Below, piece by piece: positions 6,789 to 10,023 of a DNA stretch of 10,023 nt (positions are counted from its first letter, which is position 1; each line of letters starts with the position of its first letter). The position numbers were made by a program, and so were the translations under genes. Origin of the DNA: Bacteroidales bacterium (lineage in GTDB: Bacteria > Bacteroidota > Bacteroidia > Bacteroidales > Azobacteroidaceae); NCBI GenBank assembly GCA_020860885.1, contig JAJBTS010000379.1:1-10023 (forward strand). The letters run 5' to 3'. Under the pieces are notes generated by a model that had not been told where the DNA came from, ran no database searches, and saw only the letters and a program-made list of their open reading frames with translations.

Positions 6789-9050
6789 ATGAAAACTATT
6801 TATCTTAAATTTTCTACAATATTGCTAATAAGCTTACTCAGTTTCAGCAGTATAGTAATTGCTCAAGACTCTAAGACTCCCATGATGGGATGGAGTTCCT
6901 GGAACACTTTCAGAATCAACATCAGTGAAACACTCATTGAGGAAACAGCTGATGCGATGATCAGTAAAGGCCTTAAAGATGCAGGCTACAATTATGTAAA
7001 CGTAGACGATGGGTTTTTCCACGGTCGTGACGCCCAGGGTAACCTACTATACAATACAACTAAATTTCCTAACGGAATGAAAGTCGTTGCCGACTATATA
7101 CACAGTAAAGGTTTGAAAGCAGGGATTTACTCCGACGGTGGTATACATACCTGCGCCTTCCAATACGATGGAGATACCTACGGCAAAGAAGTTGGAATGA
7201 AAAACCATGAAGACCAGGATGCGAAATTATACTTCGATACCTGGGATTATGATTTTATTAAATTGGATTTCTGTGGGGGTACAACATTGGGGCTGGACGA
7301 ACAAACGCAATACGAGAGGATATACGAAGCCATACAAAAGACCGATAAAAAAGATGTACGTTTCAATATCTGTCGCTGGATGTTTCCCGGAACCTGGGCC
7401 AGCGAAATTGCAGGGTCATGGCGTATTTCTCACGATATATTGAATCAGTTCGATACCGACAGAGGTGTACGGGGCGTACTTGAAAAGAATTTATATCTGG
7501 CTGCTTATGCATCTCCCGGACATTTCAACGACATGGATATGATGCAGATCGGAAGAAATACATTTACTAAAGACCAGGAAAAAAGTCATTTCGGTTTGTG
7601 GTGCATCATGAGCTCTCCTCTTCTCATCGGATGTGATCTTCGTTCTATTCCCGAAAGCACATTAGAGATTATCACCAATCCGGAAGTTATTGCCCTGAAT
7701 CAGGATGTATTAGGTTTACAGGCCGAACTGGTGAACCGCGAAGGAAAACAGTTTACTTTAGCAAAACAAATTGAAGAAGACCAGGGTAAAGTGCGGGCAG
7801 TGGCTCTGTTCAATTGTGAATCCACTCCTAAAACGATGAGAATAAATTTCAAAGATATCCAACTAAGCGAAAAAGCTCAGGTAAGAGATCTTTGGGAAAG
7901 AAAAGACCTGGGTGAATTCAGCGGATATTATGAGATAACCGTACCTGCTTATGGTACAGCAATGCTACGTATTGAAGGAGAATCTTCTTTCGATAAAGTA
8001 GAATTCGAAGCGGAATATGCTTTCATCAATGAGTACGATGAAGTAAAAATCGATAAGAATCAATATTCCAGCGCTCGCTTCTCCCCACAATTCGGTGCTT
8101 CAGGAAATTATATACTCACAGCTCTGGGAGGAAATAATAAACCTGGCAACTGGGCCGAATTCCGTAGAGTCTACAGCTCCGAAGGCGGAAAATATAAATT
8201 CAAGCTTTTCTATTATTCAGGTGAAGACAGAAATCTGACAGTAACGGTAAATGGTAAAGAATATCAAATGACAAACCTGAATTCGGGTGGAGCAGGCAAA
8301 AGAGGAAGAGCTTTTATCGATGAAATCGAATTGAAAAAAGGTTACAATACAATCCGCCTTTCAAATGCAGCAGGTCTTGCTCCGGATATCGATAAGTTTG
8401 TTTTGTTAGATCCTAATGATCCGGGAGATGATAATGAAGAAGATGTAGAAATAGACGATGAGATCATCGTTAATACCAACTTCCCTACTATCAGCTCAGA
8501 AGATGAATCCGATGAAACATGGTACTACATCCAATTCCGAAATCAAAATGGAGTATTCCATGATATGGGAGAAGACAGCCCGATAGAAACCAAACAAAAA
8601 GTTAAGGGCAGCGATGCTCAATTATGGAAAGTTACCGGAACTTCAGGCAATTACACGATCGTAAATAAAAGCGGAAGAAAAATCAGTTTTGCCGATAGTA
8701 GATTTCAAACTAGCTCTACTGCATCCGTAAAATTGAATATTCTTGCATCAAACAATACCACTTATAGAAACTCCTGGGAAATACAGCGAGTCGGGCAATC
8801 CCAATGTATGAATCAATTCGGAGGAGCCGGCCTGAATGTTGAAATCGGAGAATGGACAAGAGGGGATAACGGAAATCCCCTTCTTTTTATTAATGCGGAA
8901 CGGGCATTAAATTTTCTACCCGTATTAAGCACTGCCCAAAATGAAACCTGGTATTATATCCAATTCTCAAATACAGGAAAAGTTATACAGGACATGGGAC
9001 TTAACCAACCTCTGGAAGCTCGCGCTCCATTAAAGGATAAAGACGGATAA
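6789..9050 (+). CDS. GH27 alpha-galactosidase-family enzyme with CBM6/35-like domain, ended by a premature TAA
   Basis: The product is 753 residues, or 1078 or more codons if the stop were absent. From the ATG at 6789 residues 1-25 are a Sec signal peptide cleaved near IVIA|Q. Residues about 27-305 are a GH27 (alpha/beta)8 barrel: PMMGWSSWN at the start, VDDGF with D73/D74 as likely sugar-binding aspartates, KLDFC with D160 as probable nucleophile, and SWRISHD with D216 as probable acid/base. A beta-sandwich typical of the family follows at about 310-395. Residues about 404-540 resemble a CBM6/CBM35 fold (FEAEYA, GGKYKFKLFYYSG, NTIRLSNAAGLAPDIDKF). After an acidic linker come one complete ricin-B-like module (W578) and the start of a second (W721), cut at its QxW glutamine. 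The family acts mainly on alpha-galactosides; some members act on alpha-GalNAc or beta-L-arabinopyranosides. All catalytic residues precede the stop, so the short product could be active. It lacks the T9SS tail and might stay in the periplasm. A longer frame from 6672 starts inside a terminator and lacks a proper signal peptide. Confidence 0.93.
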   Translation: MKTIYLKFSTILLISLLSFSSIVIAQDSKTPMMGWSSWNTFRINISETLIEETADAMISKGLKDAGYNYVNVDDGFFHGRDAQGNLLYNTTKFPNGMKVVADYIHSKGLKAGIYSDGGIHTCAFQYDGDTYGKEVGMKNHEDQDAKLYFDTWDYDFIKLDFCGGTTLGLDEQTQYERIYEAIQKTDKKDVRFNICRWMFPGTWASEIAGSWRISHDILNQFDTDRGVRGVLEKNLYLAAYASPGHFNDMDMMQIGRNTFTKDQEKSHFGLWCIMSSPLLIGCDLRSIPESTLEIITNPEVIALNQDVLGLQAELVNREGKQFTLAKQIEEDQGKVRAVALFNCESTPKTMRINFKDIQLSEKAQVRDLWERKDLGEFSGYYEITVPAYGTAMLRIEGESSFDKVEFEAEYAFINEYDEVKIDKNQYSSARFSPQFGASGNYILTALGGNNKPGNWAEFRRVYSSEGGKYKFKLFYYSGEDRNLTVTVNGKEYQMTNLNSGGAGKRGRAFIDEIELKKGYNTIRLSNAAGLAPDIDKFVLLDPNDPGDDNEEDVEIDDEIIVNTNFPTISSEDESDETWYYIQFRNQNGVFHDMGEDSPIETKQKVKGSDAQLWKVTGTSGNYTIVNKSGRKISFADSRFQTSSTASVKLNILASNNTTYRNSWEIQRVGQSQCMNQFGGAGLNVEIGEWTRGDNGNPLLFINAERALNFLPVLSTAQNETWYYIQFSNTGKVIQDMGLNQPLEARAPLKDKDG

Positions 9051-9788
9051 TTATGGAAAGTTACCGGCTCTAAAGGAAACTATCAGTTAGAAAGTAAGCT
9101 GGGAAACACAATTTCTTTTTCTGATAATATGTATAAAGCAGTCGATTCTAATGGAGCAACCTGCACTTTAACTTACTTTGAAAACGAAAATGAAAATCCT
9201 CTCTGGGAAATGTCAAGACTAGGAGAAACCAGTACTGCTTTAGGACAGATAAACGATAATAGAATTGGTGAGAATGCCATTAAAAATGAAAACAATCCGC
9301 TGGCTTTTGTTTTAACAGCCGATATACAGCCTATCCTTCCCACCATCAGCACTCCGGAAAAAGAAGTATGGTATTATTTACAGTTCAATAACGGGAAAGG
9401 GGTTATTACAGATATGGGAAATAACGAAAATCTTAAAACCCAGCATCTAAAAGAAGGCGATGAAAGCCAACATTGGAAAATTATAGAAACAGATAATCCG
9501 ACTGGAAACTTCAAATACAACATAATTAACAAAAACGGACGTGTGATCGCCTATAGTACAGACCAATTGACATATGGCATTTACCTTGCGACAAATGATC
9601 CAGTACAGGCATTGCCATTCGCCTTAGTAGAAACAACAAACAGGACCTATAAACCCGGATGGGAATTATCGCGGGAAGGATCTACCAGACATCTGACTCA
9701 AAATGTAAGTGCGGGTATAGATCGCCTCATCAGCGAGGCAGCAAGAAACAACAGCAGAAACCCAATCCTTTTCATTGAATTGGACCAG
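8481..9788 (+). repeat. Three tandem ricin-B-lectin-like modules in the GH27 reading frame, spanning the stop
   Basis: Modules lie at about 8481-8910, 8916-9335 and 9336-9788. They start FPTISS, LPVLST and LPTIST, and share WYYIQF or WYYLQF (tryptophan codons at 8520, 8949 and 9369). The QxW site reads QLWK, then stop-LWK, then QHWK. Each has a later W-E-(I/M/L)-x-R strand (WEIQR, WEMSR, WELSR) and ends NPLLFI, NPLAFV or NPILFI. Tryptophan spacing is 143 and 140 residues. They belong to the same family as the six modules in the large protein at 62-5224. The second and third modules are intact at protein level apart from the TAA at 9048-9050. Confidence 0.85.
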
Positions 9789-10023
9789 GCTGTACCTACT
9801 TCTATTTTCAATCCCGCAGAAGAAAATCATTCCGATACCCGGTTCAAAGTGGAAGAAAAAACACTAAAAGTAGAAGGCAAAAATATTTCCCAGATAAGTA
9901 TCTATACTATTACAGGCCAGTTGTTAAATATCAACACACAATCATTCTCCTTTACTTTCCCAGGTGCTGGATATTACTTAGTGTCGGTTAAATACGATAA
10001 TAATTCCGTATACAATAGAAAAG
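9051..10023 (+). pseudogene. Severed C-terminal part of the GH27 protein: rest of ricin-like module 2, module 3 and T9SS tail
   Basis: This is 324 sense codons in the same frame as the GH27 gene, directly after its TAA, still open at the window edge. It begins LWKVTGSKGNYQLESKLGN, exactly the continuation expected after the missing QxW glutamine. A complete ricin-like module follows (WYYLQF, QHWKI, WELSR, NPILFI). From about 9807 comes a T9SS type A tail: FNPAEEN, FKVEEKTLKVEG, ISIYTITGQLL, GAGYYLVSVKY. The tail appears nearly complete, and its last few codons and the natural stop should lie just past the window. The first in-frame ATG is at 9129. Translation from there would give a protein with no signal peptide that could not be exported. 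No other frameshift or stop is visible, so the break is recent or a sequence error. Confidence 0.85.

Noticed and set aside
7207-7443. A 78-codon + strand frame inside the GH27 catalytic domain
   Set aside because: It overlaps the conserved barrel, including both catalytic aspartates, in another frame, and the composition looks non-coding.
9048-9050. TAA decoded as glutamine by an alternative genetic code
   Set aside because: Genes at 62 and 5347 both end in TAA directly before strong terminators, so TAA works as a stop here. Only one in-frame TAA sits inside a conserved protein.
9053-9076. ATG overlapping the region just after the TAA (9053) as a restart of the downstream part
   Set aside because: It is in a different frame from the downstream coding sequence and meets a stop after six codons. 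The first in-frame ATG is at 9129 and has no signal peptide.
62-10023. A polysaccharide utilisation locus
   Set aside because: Glycan-related genes are present, but no SusC/SusD pair, regulator or transporter is visible, and terminators separate the genes. The term cannot be supported from this window.

Overview
The window looks like chromosomal DNA from a Bacteroidota bacterium, most likely order Bacteroidales. Three things point there. Two of the three proteins end in a C-terminal domain of the type IX secretion system (T9SS) type A kind. Two intergenic regions carry a match to the Bacteroidota -7 promoter consensus TAnnTTTG. The DNA is AT-rich, with mostly weak or absent Shine-Dalgarno sites. 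There is no rRNA, tRNA or phylogenetic marker gene, so a genus cannot be named. All genes are on the + strand, and I see no mobile element, CRISPR array or RNA gene.

Layout. (1) 62-5224 encodes a 1720-residue secreted modular protein: signal peptide, LamG-like domain, six ricin-B-lectin-like modules, three Ig/ASH-like domains, two cadherin-like beta-sandwich domains and a T9SS tail. A strong terminator follows. (2) 5347-6633 encodes a 428-residue probable lipoprotein with DUF5077-like and DUF3472-like domains, and a second strong terminator follows. (3) From 6789 to the window end runs a GH27 (alpha-galactosidase family) enzyme with a CBM6/CBM35-like domain, three more ricin-B-like modules and a T9SS tail that runs off the window. 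Each intergenic gap holds a terminator followed by a candidate promoter, so the genes look like separate transcription units.

The most notable feature is an in-frame TAA at 9048-9050 in gene 3. It falls exactly on the glutamine of the QxW motif of the second ricin-like module. The other eight modules in the window all have CAA or CAG there. The frame stays open for 324 more codons to the window edge and encodes the rest of that module, a third module and the T9SS tail. This is most simply a single C-to-T nonsense mutation (or a base-call error) that cuts the enzyme off from its secretion signal.

Together the genes suggest extracellular or surface glycan recognition and removal of alpha-galactosyl-type residues. 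Genes 1 and 3 share the same ricin-like module and the same secretion route. No SusC/SusD pair lies in the window, so a classical polysaccharide utilisation locus cannot be claimed.
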